From: DASQFU01 sp035632955
GTDB lineage: Bacteria; Eisenbacteria; RBG-16-71-46
Direction: 5' to 3'
Assembly (NCBI GenBank): GCA_035632955.1
Contig: DASQFU010000065.1
Coordinates: 1-12,929, forward strand
DNA length: 12,929 bases
The notes beneath the pieces are model-generated. The model was not told the DNA's origin. It ran no database searches and worked only from the letters and a program-made list of their open reading frames with translations. Each line of letters opens with the position of its first letter. Positions within the stretch are counted from its first letter, which is position 1. Shown piece by piece: positions 12,817-12,929 of the stretch. Made by a program: the position numbers and the translations under genes.

Positions 12817-12929
12817 CTAGCGCTTGCTGAACTGGAACCGCTTGCGCGCGCCCGGCTGTCCGTACTTCTTGCGCTCCTTCATGCGCGAATCGCGCGTGAG
12901 GAGCCCGGCGCGGCCCAATAGCCCGCGGA
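12817..12929 (-). CDS. rpsI: 30S ribosomal protein S9, C-terminal fragment
   Basis: Only the last 36 codons and the TAG stop (12817-12819) are in the window, with the 5' part beyond the right edge. The visible tail reads GLLTRDSRMKERKKYGQPGA and then ends KRFQFSKR. This is the hallmark S9 C-terminus, whose final Ser-Lys-Arg reaches the P-site tRNA. The normal partner rplM (L13) would lie further right. rpsI followed by rpsB is a common bacterial order. Confidence 0.96.
   Translation of the reverse strand, partial: RGLLGRAGLLTRDSRMKERKKYGQPGARKRFQFSKR

Noticed and set aside
1..12929. tRNA, rRNA, CRISPR arrays, insertion sequences, attachment sites or phage genes
   Set aside because: No tandem spaced repeats, transposase-like protein, terminal repeats or cloverleaf were seen. 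Coding density is nearly complete and the genes are core or envelope functions.

Overview
This is a high-GC stretch (by eye around 70% G+C) from a diderm, LPS-bearing bacterium. Every gene is read from the minus strand, so gene order is described here from the right end to the left. An outer membrane with LPS is shown by a BamA N-terminus, an RseP site-2 protease, an ADP-heptose precursor pair (HldA/HldC) and LPS-core-type glycosyltransferases. The phylum cannot be fixed from the sequence alone. A Myxococcota/deltaproteobacterial, Gemmatimonadota or Eisenbacteria-like lineage would fit the GC content and gene order, but that is inference.

Right part (12929 to 7157): the classical translation and envelope cluster rpsI – rpsB – tsf – pyrH – frr – uppS – cdsA – dxr. 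It supplies ribosomal proteins S9 and S2, elongation factor Ts (short form), UMP kinase, ribosome recycling factor, undecaprenyl diphosphate synthase, CDP-diacylglycerol synthase and the MEP-pathway enzyme DXR. rpsB is preceded by a nested inverted repeat that may be a leader, and rpsB–tsf are separated by a GC-rich hairpin.

Middle part (7160 to 1648): where rseP directly follows dxr in many proteobacteria, there is a six-gene LPS-core block. It holds the heptose-7-phosphate kinase HldA, the heptose-1-phosphate adenylyltransferase HldC, a GT9 heptosyltransferase, a WaaE-like GT2 glycosyltransferase and two GT4 glycosyltransferases. From uppS to the last GT4, nine genes run with no spacer, most joined by ATGA, GTGA or TTGA stop/start overlaps, so they look like one translationally coupled unit. 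HldA and HldC make the activated heptose, GT9 transfers it, and the other three transferases probably extend the inner or outer core.

Left part (1647 to 1): a 97-nt spacer with an inverted repeat and a candidate promoter, then rseP and the first 64 codons of bamA, which restores the usual rseP–bamA order. The shared theme is envelope building: polyprenyl carrier (DXR, UppS), phospholipid (CdsA), LPS core, envelope-stress proteolysis (RseP) and outer-membrane protein assembly (BamA).

No tRNA, rRNA, CRISPR array, insertion sequence or phage element was found. I see no clearly new system. The most distinctive points are the LPS-core block inside the dxr–rseP junction, sequence departures at conserved positions in CdsA and one GT4, and the structured non-coding spacers.
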